From NCBI GenBank assembly GCA_016838945.1, contig JADLKP010000033.1, positions 1 through 15,047 of the forward strand: 15,047 nucleotides of DNA, written 5' to 3'. The notes beneath the pieces are model-generated. The model searched no databases and had not been told where the DNA came from. It saw nothing but the letters and a program-made list of their open reading frames with translations. The position numbers and the translations under genes are program-made. The first letter of the stretch is position 1; every line of letters starts with the position of its first letter. The DNA is from Methanobrevibacter sp. Lineage in GTDB: Archaea; Methanobacteriota; Methanobacteria; Methanobacteriales; Methanobacteriaceae. Shown here one piece after another: positions 1 to 7,775 of this stretch.

Positions 1-94
1 AAAATATAAATTATAATTGATTATAATTATTTTGTAAAAGGTTATTAATAAAACTTATTATTTATAAAAAAAGTATATTGTTTAAAAATATTAT

Positions 95-168
95 GAAAAA
101 AAGTAGAAAAAGTAGAAAAAGAAAAAATGTAAAAAAATAAAGTTTATCCAGTTTTTAAAAAAACTGGA
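95..168 (-). terminator. Hairpin plus T-tract terminator of the adhesin-like gene
   Basis: A perfect inverted repeat (TCCAGTTTTT at 147-156 and AAAAACTGGA at 159-168) lies just after the stop codon. Read on the minus strand it is followed by a long series of T-runs down to about position 95. Archaeal termination relies mainly on T-runs; the hairpin is an extra. Positions 1-94 are AT-rich and I see no gene there. Confidence 0.7.
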
Positions 169-177
169 AAAGATAAA

Positions 178-3100
178 TTATTTTAAATTCCTCTTGGAAC
201 GTTTTATAAGCTCTGATGCACATGCAAATATTAAGAGCAGTATTATGCAAAGAACAGTTGCATCCATTCCACCTAAAGCCAATGAACGAGCTGCAGCAGC
301 AGGGTCCTCATCCACATTCAAGTTATATGCAGTGGCTGATTGGGTCACTGGAGCGGATGATGATGTACCGACAGTATTTCCATCAACAACAGTTGAATTT
401 GAATTGACACTTGTTCCATTAACATTGGAATATTCAACAGAATTGGTGTTTCCATCGCCATTTCCATCAGATGTGCTATTGGAGTTTGCATCACCATTTG
501 CAGTGCCCCCATTGTGGGAACCGTTACCAGAGTTTGATCCTCCAGAACCGTCTCCTTTTCCACCACTGGAACCTCCCTCACTAGGGTCAACAATCCTATT
601 ATTCACAAATGTGTTGTTTTTTCCACCAATGTCATCAAACAATTGATTCTCAGGAGAGATTACATCTGGGTGACTTGTAGGTTCATAATCCAATAAATCC
701 AATAAATTATAATCCTTACCATCTTTAGAGACAATCATAGGGGAATGAGGGTCACCATATTTTATGTCATCTTTTGTGAATACAATATTGGAGTCTGGAT
801 TTTTCAATTTCCATATCCTATTGATTTCCTTGACGATTCTATTAATCAATGGCTTCAATGAAGGAACCTCATTATTTTCCATATGGTTGTTATTGGAATG
901 GTATAATGAAACAGCTCTGACAACCAAAGCCTTATCACCATATGTGATGCTGTTATCATATATCTTGCTGTAATCTGCATCATATCCTTCAATGAGGTAA
1001 TTCACTCTGGAATTGCAGCTAACATCGTTCTTGTAGAATTTGGTGTAATCAGCACCTTCCAATATTGCACCATATGATACATTGGTTGATTCGCAAATGA
1101 TCTTGTTTCTTGCCATTGTAGTGTTGATTGAATTGTAACCTGCAATAATTCCTGCTGAATAGTAGGTTCCGTTTACACGAACCATATTGTCTGTGAAGCT
1201 ATTGTTTGCAGATACCTGGTCCCTATGACCTGTTTCTGCACCTAAAACACCTAATCCATAAAGATAAGGGTCCTTTGCAGTTACATTGACATTATTGTGA
1301 TGAACCTTATTGTTGTTGCTTTCATAATAAAGGTCAATGCCTACAATGGAATTGGTAGATTCCTCAATTGCTGTGTAGTACTTGCTTACACCAGATGTAG
1401 CATTGATATTATTGTATCCAATATCATTTGAAGATGAATAGAATAAAATTATGCCATAAGTCTTGTAGACTTCAGGAATATCCATGCCTGCCGCTTCAAA
1501 GTCATCCACACTTATTGAACTGTCCACTTTAATTGAAGAGTCGTATAGATGAGGCCTGCTTGTACCGTTAACCAATATGTCATTATTTCTTATAGTGTTG
1601 TTTCTGGAATCGTAAAGCATAACTGCAAATGCCAAACCTTCCGCCTTAACCTTAACGCTATTATTCAATATCTTGTTGTTGCTTGATTCTGAAACATAGA
1701 TTCCATATCCATTGTCAAAACTGTTCAATTGAATATTGTTGTTGGTTATGCTGCACTTCTTGACATTGTCCAGCAATATTGCAAACCTGTGGTTATCCTG
1801 TTTGTTTCCAGGATTTCTGTTGATTATGGTGAATCCATCAATGAATACATTATCGGATTCAACCTTGATGACTGAATCATATAATCTTGCATTATCTGAC
1901 TTTAAACTCACGGGAGCATTTAGGATAATCCTTTTATCCTTGAAATCTCCTTTGAATATTAAATCATATTCAGTATAATTCGCCTTTAGATAACCGTCAC
2001 TATCAAAGCAGCCATAGAAATTATCCTCTGTTACAATGAACTGATGTCTAATTACTTTAACATTAACTGAAATATTACATGGATTGAATGTGCCATTTCC
2101 GGCATATCTTACATTCATTGCATAATTGCCAACATTTGCATTGAATTGCAAGCTTGCTTTACCGTTTTCGTCAGTGGTCTTGACATAATCCTTGTCAAAG
2201 ATATGGAAGATTACTTTTCCTCCACTGATTGGATTTCCATCCTTATCCTTTAGGTAAACATCATAGTAAGATCCTTTGTATACTGAACGATCAACAATAG
2301 TGATGCTTGCATCGATTTTATCATCACTGTAAGTGCCATTGTCATCAGTACCGTTATCATCGGTGCCGTTTGTGTCAGGGTCTGTACCATTAGTTCCATT
2401 GTCTGTGTCATTCCTTTCAATCTCAGAAGGATCAGTCATGTTTAAAATCAAACCGTTGATGGTATTGTTATAGATTGCATAATGACTTGGAGTGATTGGG
2501 TTTCTATTTGTGTATTTCAATACAGCAATAGCATCTTCATCTCCTGAAATATCTATATTATTGTCACAAACCAATGCATAGCTGATGTTACCTCTAAGCA
2601 CAATGGAACTCTTCTCGCTAGTGAAGTTATTGTATCTTATGGTTATGTTTTCTGCAAGCTTTGAAGTGAAGATCATCACTCCAGATGAATTGATGCCAAC
2701 AAAGGTGTTGTTTTCAACAATCAGATTGGATTTTGTTGAATTTATGCAGTTTGCAGATTCTGTATAGATTGTATTGTTTGCAAGGACAAGATTTGTTCCA
2801 GTGTTCTTTATTGAATCAGAACCAACTGACCTTAACGTATTATTGGCAATTATGTTGTTTTTACCACTATTTTCAATAGCTACAACATTTCCATCCTTAT
2901 TCCAGTCATGGACATCAGTATATGCTGTTGATACATTGTTGTATAGAATTGTGACATTGTCTCCTCCAACGCTGATTGCTGAAGGACCTCCAACATTTGA
3001 TATTGTGTTGTTGTATATCAAAGCGTTTGAGGCATCCACCATTATTGCATGATAAACGTCTTCCAATGTATTGTTTGCAATTACTGCACCAGGACCGCTT

Positions 3101-4104
3101 GCTGTTTGCATAAGATAAATTGCATAGCAATAGGAATTGTAGGTACCGTTTCTGCTTTTCAGGCAATTGTTTGCTATAATGTTTCCAGTGCATACCTCAT
3201 CATCAATAGGCATGAAATCCCCATTTCCATAAGAGGACTGATAAACCATATTAGCCATTTCGGACTCAATATAGTTGCCCCTTATTTCATTGTAAGATGA
3301 AGCTGTCATTGGAATAGTAGTGCTTAAACCAGATATGAGTGTATTGTTGATAATCCTGTTATGGCTTGCATTGCTCATCATAATTGCAAAACACTTATGA
3401 ACGCTCACATTGATAAGTGAGTCTTCAATTGTGTTGTTTGCTGAATTTATAATGCTTATTCCAGATAGATAATAATTTAATCGGCTTGCCTTTTCCTTTG
3501 TATTGACTATACGGACATTGCTTATTACAGTGCCTGAACTACCTTCCATAAGGCGTATCAAGCAATTTGACAATTGGTCTCCATCATCAGAGAAAATGTT
3601 CAAGCGTACATTAATGGAAAATACCTTATCAGACATGCTTTTGAGCCGTATGGTATCTCCATCCTTGAGAGCACCTGGCTTTATCAAACCACCATTAGTT
3701 GCATCAAAGTATTGTGAATAGTTTGAACTGTCTATTGTGATGGGTTCAGTGTTGGAGACTATAATATCCTGTGAATCTGACACTGATGAACTGCTAAGCT
3801 TATTAGAGTCTTTTAAGTCATCTGAACTAATTTCATCATCCAAATCCTGATTTTCATCAATCAATTCAATGTTCTCTTCATCTGAACTCAAATTTGAATC
3901 CAAGAGATTTGAAGAATCATCAGAGATGGAATCATCCAAATTGCTTGCCAAATTATTATTATTATTAGAATCCGAAATTCCAATTGAATCATCAATTACA
4001 CTATCTGATGTGTTAGTGACATCATGAACTATTTCATCTGCACTAACTACACTCAAAGATAAGAATAATATCACTATTAAAGCAAGAATAGAGGGCAATT
4101 TCAT
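178..4104 (-). CDS. Large adhesin-like surface protein with two beta-helix domains and C-terminal membrane anchor
   Basis: A 1308-residue secreted protein, probably on the outer cell surface. Residues 1-22 form a signal peptide (hydrophobic core, then VVSADE). Residues 30-118 are acidic and rich in Ser, Asp and Asn. Residues about 120-550 and 686-1075 are made of NNTI/NNxF-type repeats, the pattern of right-handed parallel beta-helices (NosD/PbH1-like). Between them lie an NGTD-repeat linker (about 565-595) and an Ig-like bacterial-type domain (about 596-685, with KDKDGNPISGG and TDENGKA). After a Gly/Ser/Asn linker (1176-1260) comes one transmembrane helix (about 1280-1300) and a basic tail KRSKRNLK, so the protein is held in the membrane and spans the wall. 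This is the adhesin-like protein type abundant in Methanobrevibacter; the ligand is unknown. The ATG start follows a perfect GGAGGTGAT, though at the long spacing of 13 bases. It lies downstream of the ExbB/D-like operon but has its own promoter and terminator. Confidence 0.93.
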   Translation of the reverse strand: MKLPSILALIVILFLSLSVVSADEIVHDVTNTSDSVIDDSIGISDSNNNNNLASNLDDSISDDSSNLLDSNLSSDEENIELIDENQDLDDEISSDDLKDSNKLSSSSVSDSQDIIVSNTEPITIDSSNYSQYFDATNGGLIKPGALKDGDTIRLKSMSDKVFSINVRLNIFSDDGDQLSNCLIRLMEGSSGTVISNVRIVNTKEKASRLNYYLSGISIINSANNTIEDSLINVSVHKCFAIMMSNASHNRIINNTLISGLSTTIPMTASSYNEIRGNYIESEMANMVYQSSYGNGDFMPIDDEVCTGNIIANNCLKSRNGTYNSYCYAIYLMQTASGPGAVIANNTLEDVYHAIMVDASNALIYNNTISNVGGPSAISVGGDNVTILYNNVSTAYTDVHDWNKDGNVVAIENSGKNNIIANNTLRSVGSDSIKNTGTNLVLANNTIYTESANCINSTKSNLIVENNTFVGINSSGVMIFTSKLAENITIRYNNFTSEKSSIVLRGNISYALVCDNNIDISGDEDAIAVLKYTNRNPITPSHYAIYNNTINGLILNMTDPSEIERNDTDNGTNGTDPDTNGTDDNGTDDNGTYSDDKIDASITIVDRSVYKGSYYDVYLKDKDGNPISGGKVIFHIFDKDYVKTTDENGKASLQFNANVGNYAMNVRYAGNGTFNPCNISVNVKVIRHQFIVTEDNFYGCFDSDGYLKANYTEYDLIFKGDFKDKRIILNAPVSLKSDNARLYDSVIKVESDNVFIDGFTIINRNPGNKQDNHRFAILLDNVKKCSITNNNIQLNSFDNGYGIYVSESSNNKILNNSVKVKAEGLAFAVMLYDSRNNTIRNNDILVNGTSRPHLYDSSIKVDSSISVDDFEAAGMDIPEVYKTYGIILFYSSSNDIGYNNINATSGVSKYYTAIEESTNSIVGIDLYYESNNNKVHHNNVNVTAKDPYLYGLGVLGAETGHRDQVSANNSFTDNMVRVNGTYYSAGIIAGYNSINTTMARNKIICESTNVSYGAILEGADYTKFYKNDVSCNSRVNYLIEGYDADYSKIYDNSITYGDKALVVRAVSLYHSNNNHMENNEVPSLKPLINRIVKEINRIWKLKNPDSNIVFTKDDIKYGDPHSPMIVSKDGKDYNLLDLLDYEPTSHPDVISPENQLFDDIGGKNNTFVNNRIVDPSEGGSSGGKGDGSGGSNSGNGSHNGGTANGDANSNSTSDGNGDGNTNSVEYSNVNGTSVNSNSTVVDGNTVGTSSSAPVTQSATAYNLNVDEDPAAAARSLALGGMDATVLCIILLLIFACASELIKRSKRNLK

Positions 4105-4117
4105 TTTATTCGTTTAT

Positions 4118-4126
4118 ATCACCTCC
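4118..4126 (-). promoter_or_regulatory. Shine-Dalgarno site of the adhesin-like gene
   Basis: The minus strand reads GGAGGTGAT, a nine-base full match to the expected 3' end of archaeal 16S rRNA. It ends 13 bases before the ATG, longer than for other genes here (GGTG to start codon is 5 bases for the ExbB gene). A GTG inside the site is in frame but is followed at once by ATA TAA, so it cannot be the start. Confidence 0.75.
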
Positions 4127-4160
4127 ATCCAAATTCTTATAATCATAACTTATATTAAAC

Positions 4161-4173
4161 TTTATATATAAAT
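4161..4173 (-). promoter_or_regulatory. TATA box of the adhesin-like gene
   Basis: The minus strand reads ATTTATATATAAA, a strong archaeal TATA box. Transcription would start about 25 bases on, near 4135-4140, giving a leader of roughly 35 bases that contains the GGAGGTGAT site. Confidence 0.6.
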
Positions 4174-4300
4174 GTATCCAAATAAATTGAGAAAAAATAA
4201 AATATGTTTAATTCGATTTGAAAAAATATTAAAATAGACTTTAATAATGAATTTTAAGAAAGAGAAAAAAGTTAAAAAATAAAAAATCGAAAAACTAAAA

Positions 4301-4341
4301 AATTAAAAAAAAAGAAAAAAAGTTTTAATCAAACTTTTTTT
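4301..4341 (-). terminator. Terminator of the DUF2149/ExbB operon
   Basis: An 11-base perfect inverted repeat (AAAAAAAGTTT at 4315-4325 and AAACTTTTTTT at 4331-4341) follows the ExbB stop codon by about 18 bases. On the minus strand it leads into further T-runs (4301-4320, continuing to about 4265). This separates the operon from the adhesin gene, although read-through cannot be excluded. Confidence 0.65.
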
Positions 4342-4359
4342 AATAGTTTGGAGAATCAT

Positions 4360-5010
4360 CTAATAATGCTTAGACATGAAGTCTAAAACAGCATCAGACA
4401 AAACATCCAAATTGGAAAGATACTCTTCATACCACCTGTTTCTAAGCTTGGAGATAATATAAGCTACAGCACCTGATCCAATACCTACAACAGTTGTATC
4501 GAATGCTACAATCAATGATTGGGATAATGTATTCACATCCCCTGAACCAAGTGCAGCAAGCCCTGTTCCTAAAGGAATCAATGTACCCATAAGACCAAGG
4601 GTAGGGCCGATACGGGTAATGATGTCAGTAACTTCGAGAGACTTGTCGGTTAGTCCTTCCTCATTTTCAATTAATTTACGAGCAAATGCCTCTCTTGAAT
4701 GAGGAGTCAAGTTTTCTGTACTTGCTATCTTGTTTAAAAGTGTCTTTTGTGTTTGTGGAAGAGGAGAAGAAGTTATTTTAGATTTCAATGAATCAACTGA
4801 ATCAGAATTTGACATATCCAAAATCAAATTGGAAACGTCATCAACTGAAACCTTTGTCCTTGAAGTGTATTCATAAATAAGTCCTCCTAAGGAAACCACT
4901 ACAACCACTACAAAAATTAATAATATAATCACTACTGGAATCAAAAGACTTTGTGCGATTAAATTAAGTCCGGTGGTTAAAAAATCTCCACCGGGAATTG
5001 CCATTGCCAT
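4360..5010 (-). CDS. MotA/TolQ/ExbB-type proton channel protein
   Basis: This 216-residue inner-membrane protein belongs to the family whose members conduct protons or sodium ions and drive a partner of the ExbD/TolR/MotB kind. TM1 is at about 20-46, then a cytoplasmic loop of about 87 residues, TM2 at about 134-156 and TM3 at about 165-188, the usual ExbB/TolQ layout. TM2 carries GPTLGLMGT and TM3 carries AFDTTVVGIGSG. The Thr residues near 143 and 172-173 sit where ExbB/TolQ have their channel-lining threonines. The start is ATG at 5010 with AGGTGAT three bases upstream; a second ATG two codons on is less well placed. It is the last gene of an operon with a seven-helix protein and an ExbD-like DUF2149 protein. 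What it energises in a cell without an outer membrane is unknown. Confidence 0.9.
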   Translation of the reverse strand: MAMAIPGGDFLTTGLNLIAQSLLIPVVIILLIFVVVVVVSLGGLIYEYTSRTKVSVDDVSNLILDMSNSDSVDSLKSKITSSPLPQTQKTLLNKIASTENLTPHSREAFARKLIENEEGLTDKSLEVTDIITRIGPTLGLMGTLIPLGTGLAALGSGDVNTLSQSLIVAFDTTVVGIGSGAVAYIISKLRNRWYEEYLSNLDVLSDAVLDFMSKHY

Positions 5011-5110
5011 TAAATCACCTATAAATAAATTTTAATAAATTTTTAATTTTGAATAATCTTGATAAATAATAAATTTGATAATTAATGATTAAAATAATAA
5101 CTGAATTAAG

Positions 5111-5839
5111 CTATTCTAACCTATTGTTTCTTTTTCTGAATAATACGCCTAAACCTAATAATAATGCTAAAACAACTATTAGAACTATTCCAGATCCCAT
5201 AGGCATTAAAGTCAGTTCAGTAGATGGATTTTCAAGCACTTTTCCTATTGTCGGAACCAAAAATCCAAATACTATGAATATGAAAGCAAAGATTACCATC
5301 ATGCTTCCATATATAATAGGATAATGAGTCATACGATAATCTTCAATGAAATCTGAGAATCTATAAGCTGCAATGCTTATGATGATCAATAAGATTGCTA
5401 TGATTATAGCCAAATGAATTGTTGTGACATTCAGTGAAATATTGGCAGTATTGAATACAAAGCTTGTAGATAAAGCTGCTGAAGACAATATGAACAATCC
5501 ATAGGAAACCGGCACAAAATCAAGAAACAGAATTCCCTTCAATGCATCAGTATACTCTTCTTGTTTCCATAAATAAAATGTCATGATTCCAAGAAGCAAT
5601 GAAATCAATGCCATTGTCAAATAGAAATAAAAGTTATTAACTGTTAAGCTGATGACAGTTTCATAAAATGGACTTAAAGCAATTATAATCAAAGCTATGA
5701 CGATTGAAAGGAGAGCGGAAATTATAAGATGTTTCCTTAAATCATATTTAAAGAATCTTGACAATAATCCAGTTCCGATTCCAAGCAGCAATACTGCAAT
5801 GAGAACAATTGCACCAAATAAGCTAACCAACAAATTCAT
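5111..5839 (-). CDS. Seven-helix membrane protein, DUF2162-like
   Basis: A 242-residue protein that is nearly all membrane. Hydrophobic helices lie at about 3-25, 38-57, 70-90, 102-126, 140-160, 174-196 and 215-235, with a short basic tail (FRKRNNRLE). I see no catalytic motif. From gene order and general appearance it fits the DUF2162 'predicted transporter' family found beside DUF2149 and ExbB genes in methanogens; this assignment is from memory. It may be the membrane component on which the ExbB/D-like motor acts. The reading frame extends eight codons further up to a TTG at 5863, but ATG at 5839 is preceded at three bases by GTGAT, the spacing seen for the ExbB and pyrF genes, and the hydrophobic helix starts at once. 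The gap to the upstream gene is 44 bases and to the ExbB gene 100 bases, with no T-run terminator in either. Confidence 0.8.
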   Translation of the reverse strand: MNLLVSLFGAIVLIAVLLLGIGTGLLSRFFKYDLRKHLIISALLSIVIALIIIALSPFYETVISLTVNNFYFYLTMALISLLLGIMTFYLWKQEEYTDALKGILFLDFVPVSYGLFILSSAALSTSFVFNTANISLNVTTIHLAIIIAILLIIISIAAYRFSDFIEDYRMTHYPIIYGSMMVIFAFIFIVFGFLVPTIGKVLENPSTELTLMPMGSGIVLIVVLALLLGLGVLFRKRNNRLE

Positions 5840-5883
5840 TCTATCACAAAATTTCAATCTCAAAGAATATAATGCGGAAGAGA

Positions 5884-6216
5884 CTACTCTTCCACCATAA
5901 TCAGATTACCCGTTTTCGAATCCTTATAAACTTTTCCTTGTTCCACATAACCTTCTCCAGACATTTCTGAAGTGTCAGGAGTTTCATTCAATTGTTCGCC
6001 TTGTGTTACATTAGTGATTTCACTGATTGACTCCATAGCCTGTTGCCTTTCATCAGGAGACATATCACTGAAAATAACACTTTGCAAGTTCCAACCGATA
6101 ACCGCAAAGATCAAAAAACCTAATGCAAGAACAAGCATTGCATCTACAAGGTTTGTTGTACCCGCCATAGGGTCTTCCTCTTGACGTTTTCGGCGTCTAG
6201 ATTTCTTTTTAACCAT
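5884..6216 (-). CDS. DUF2149 family small membrane protein, ExbD-like
   Basis: This 110-residue protein is the first gene of the operon. A very basic N-terminus (KKKSRRRKRQ) is followed by EDPMAGTTNLVDAMLVLALG and one transmembrane helix (about 23-45), then a region rich in Gln, Glu, Ser and Thr. It ends in a short conserved-looking motif (GYVEQGKVYKDSKTG, about residues 88-102). Basic N-tail, NLVDAMLVL helix with Asp25 near its cytoplasmic end, and an outside tail match the build of ExbD/TolR, where the equivalent Asp carries the proton. DUF2149 is a Pfam family of unknown function; the ExbD comparison is my inference from the helix and from the ExbB gene two genes downstream. The periplasmic-side domain is much shorter than in ExbD. 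The ATG start has GAAGGT six bases upstream. Confidence 0.85.
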   Translation of the reverse strand: MVKKKSRRRKRQEEDPMAGTTNLVDAMLVLALGFLIFAVIGWNLQSVIFSDMSPDERQQAMESISEITNVTQGEQLNETPDTSEMSGEGYVEQGKVYKDSKTGNLIMVEE

Positions 6217-6290
6217 ATAAAACCTTCTATATATTGAAAATTATATAAATTATTTTAAAATTTTTTAAGAAAAATATTTCTTATAATATG

Positions 6291-6300
6291 TATATATAAA
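6291..6300 (-). promoter_or_regulatory. Candidate TATA box of the DUF2149/ExbB operon
   Basis: The minus strand reads TTTATATATA about 75 bases before the start codon, giving a leader of about 50 bases. A second candidate, ATTTATATAA at 6241-6250, would give an almost leaderless mRNA. The sequence alone does not decide between them. Confidence 0.4.
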
Positions 6301-6347
6301 AATAGATTAATAAATTTATCTAATATGATTGAAAAAATATAAAGTTT

Positions 6348-6361
6348 AATTTATAAAAAAA
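6348..6361 (-). terminator. T-run terminator of the glycerophosphotransferase-family gene
   Basis: On the minus strand a seven-base T-run occurs about 36 bases after the stop codon, followed by more A/T-rich sequence. There is no convincing stem directly in front of it. Confidence 0.35.
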
Positions 6362-6396
6362 GCGTCCAAAGTTAAAGCAATGATGAATGGGTCCCA

Positions 6397-7521
6397 TCAA
6401 TCCTCTAAAACATAATTCAGAATAGATTTAGATGCATTTGATTTAAATTCACCGAATTGAAATGCAGAAAACTCTTCCAATTTTTCCATCTGGAAATCTT
6501 CATCCTTTATGGATTCTACCAATTCATCAATATCATAAACCATCTTTCCAGGTACCTTTTCCCTATAATCGAAATAGAATCCACGTTCATTATTCATATA
6601 ATCCTCAAGATCATAGGCAAACAATAGAATCGGCTTGTTTAAAATGGTATAATCAACCATAATTGAAGAATAATCAGTGATGAGAATATCAGATAACAGC
6701 AATAGCTTTTGTTCATCCTTGAATCCTGTAAAGTCGATGATATCATAATTATCTGTCAAATCCTTCAAATCAATTGGATGATCCTCATCACAATATCTTG
6801 CATAGTTAGGATGTAACCTAATGGCTAAAGCATAGTCATCTCCCAATTCATCCATGAATTTTTCAATATCAAAATAATCAAAAACAGCATTGTTTTTAGG
6901 ATTATCCCTAAAGCTAGGTGCATAAAGAACAAGCTTTTTGCCAATAAGTTGAGGATATTCCTTTTCAAAAGTCTTTCTTAAACCACTGATAAAACCCTCA
7001 TCCATGTGTTCTTCACTATAGAAATCATTACGTGGGATTCCAAAAGGAAGAACCTTGGATTTGTCTACATGGAAGTTGTGGGCATAGATGTCCCTAACGT
7101 TTTCACCACTGCAGGATACCAAATCAATTTTATCAGAAAAGATCTCCATGACTTTCTTTTCCTCTGGATTTAAAAGGTCATAACCGAATTTCTTAAATAT
7201 TCCTGTTCCATGCCATAATTGAATCCATTTCATGCCATTTGTGTTCATAAAGGCAAGTGGGAAGAAATTATCCACTAAAAAAACGTATTTTGAAGTTGCA
7301 AAATCACGAATGTCACTTATGGACAAAGAATCCTTAGGAATGAACTTGTATTCATAGTCTTTTCCACCATTGTTTCTACTTTCCAATTCCTTTGCAATAT
7401 ATTCCAAATTACTGTCAAATGAGTGGTTCTTGTTTGATAAAAGAGTGATCTTATTGTCCTTTTGTGGTAATTTCCTAAAGATATTGAATATTCTTGCATA
7501 GATCTTATGTTTTGTATACAC
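6397..7521 (-). CDS. CDP-glycerol glycerophosphotransferase family protein (TagB/TagF-like)
   Basis: This 374-residue transferase is of the family that moves glycerol-phosphate or similar polyol-phosphate units from a CDP-activated donor to a wall or teichoic-acid-like polymer at the cytoplasmic face of the membrane. The family motifs appear in order: WHGTG (103-107), GIPRND (161-166), LYAPSFRD (199-206), RLHPN (235-239), ITDYSSI (281-287) and GFYFDY...PGK (314-326). Only the single Glyphos_transf domain is present; bacterial TagF proteins are often longer with extra N-terminal domains. The GTG start at 7521 is supported by AAGGAGAT at 7529-7536, nine bases upstream; no better ATG is nearby. 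It is a single gene, divergent from pyrF. Such genes occur in Methanobrevibacter genomes, where wall polymers are built on pseudomurein; the actual acceptor is unknown. Confidence 0.9.
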   Translation of the reverse strand: MYTKHKIYARIFNIFRKLPQKDNKITLLSNKNHSFDSNLEYIAKELESRNNGGKDYEYKFIPKDSLSISDIRDFATSKYVFLVDNFFPLAFMNTNGMKWIQLWHGTGIFKKFGYDLLNPEEKKVMEIFSDKIDLVSCSGENVRDIYAHNFHVDKSKVLPFGIPRNDFYSEEHMDEGFISGLRKTFEKEYPQLIGKKLVLYAPSFRDNPKNNAVFDYFDIEKFMDELGDDYALAIRLHPNYARYCDEDHPIDLKDLTDNYDIIDFTGFKDEQKLLLLSDILITDYSSIMVDYTILNKPILLFAYDLEDYMNNERGFYFDYREKVPGKMVYDIDELVESIKDEDFQMEKLEEFSAFQFGEFKSNASKSILNYVLED

Positions 7522-7528
7522 TCTTACA

Positions 7529-7536
7529 ATCTCCTT
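7529..7536 (-). promoter_or_regulatory. RBS deciding the GTG start of the glycerophosphotransferase-family gene
   Basis: The minus strand reads AAGGAGAT nine bases before GTG. The in-frame region upstream offers no other start with such a site. Confidence 0.6.
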
Positions 7537-7623
7537 GAAAGTAATTGGTAAATGATAATTTTTGATATTGATAAATAAACTAAAAAAATAATTATATTCT
7601 TATGATTAATTCTATTTATCTAA

Positions 7624-7633
7624 TTTTATATAC
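7624..7633 (+). promoter_or_regulatory. Candidate TATA box for pyrF
   Basis: TTTTATATAC is the best TATA-like sequence on the plus strand between the two divergent genes. It would place the transcript start near 7655 and leave a leader of about 120 bases containing the 11-12 base repeats. A start inside the repeats is the alternative. Confidence 0.35.
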
Positions 7634-7701
7634 TTTTAGTAAAAACCCCTGATTAAACTCCTTAAACAAATACAATTATAACAAATTAATTACAAATAAA
7701 T

Positions 7702-7748
7702 AATAAGTTAAAATTTAAGTTAAATTTAAGCTAAAGTTTAAGTTAAAA
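7702..7748 (+). repeat. Four tandem 11-12 base repeats before pyrF
   Basis: Copies read AATAAGTTAAA (7702-7712), TTTAAGTTAAA (7714-7724), TTTAAGCTAAA (7725-7735) and TTTAAGTTAAA (7737-7747), at steps of 12, 11 and 12 bases. Each is a near-palindrome (TTTA...TAAA). The array ends 28 bases before the pyrF ATG. It could be a protein-binding array or curved DNA; neither is shown. Confidence 0.7.
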
Positions 7749-7775
7749 TTTATTGGAAATGTGAAATGTGATAAT

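Noticed and set aside
194..646. 150-codon plus-strand frame opposite the adhesin C-terminus
   Set aside because: It is the mirror of the Gly/Ser/Asn-repeat and anchor coding region, has no RBS, and its Pro/Phe-rich product follows from the antisense of GGN/GAN codons.
2774..3300. Plus-strand frames of 80-92 codons opposite the beta-helix region
   Set aside because: They arise from antisense reading of repeated Asn/Ile codons; no promoter, RBS or family resemblance.
5840..5863. TTG start eight codons upstream for the seven-helix protein
   Set aside because: GTGAT three bases before the internal ATG fits this genome's pattern, and the extra residues are charged and would precede a typical N-terminal helix.
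6386..6396. ATGGG-T-CCCAT palindrome after the glycerophosphotransferase-family stop codon
   Set aside because: A five-base arm with a one-base loop cannot form a useful hairpin and the neighbouring bases do not extend it.
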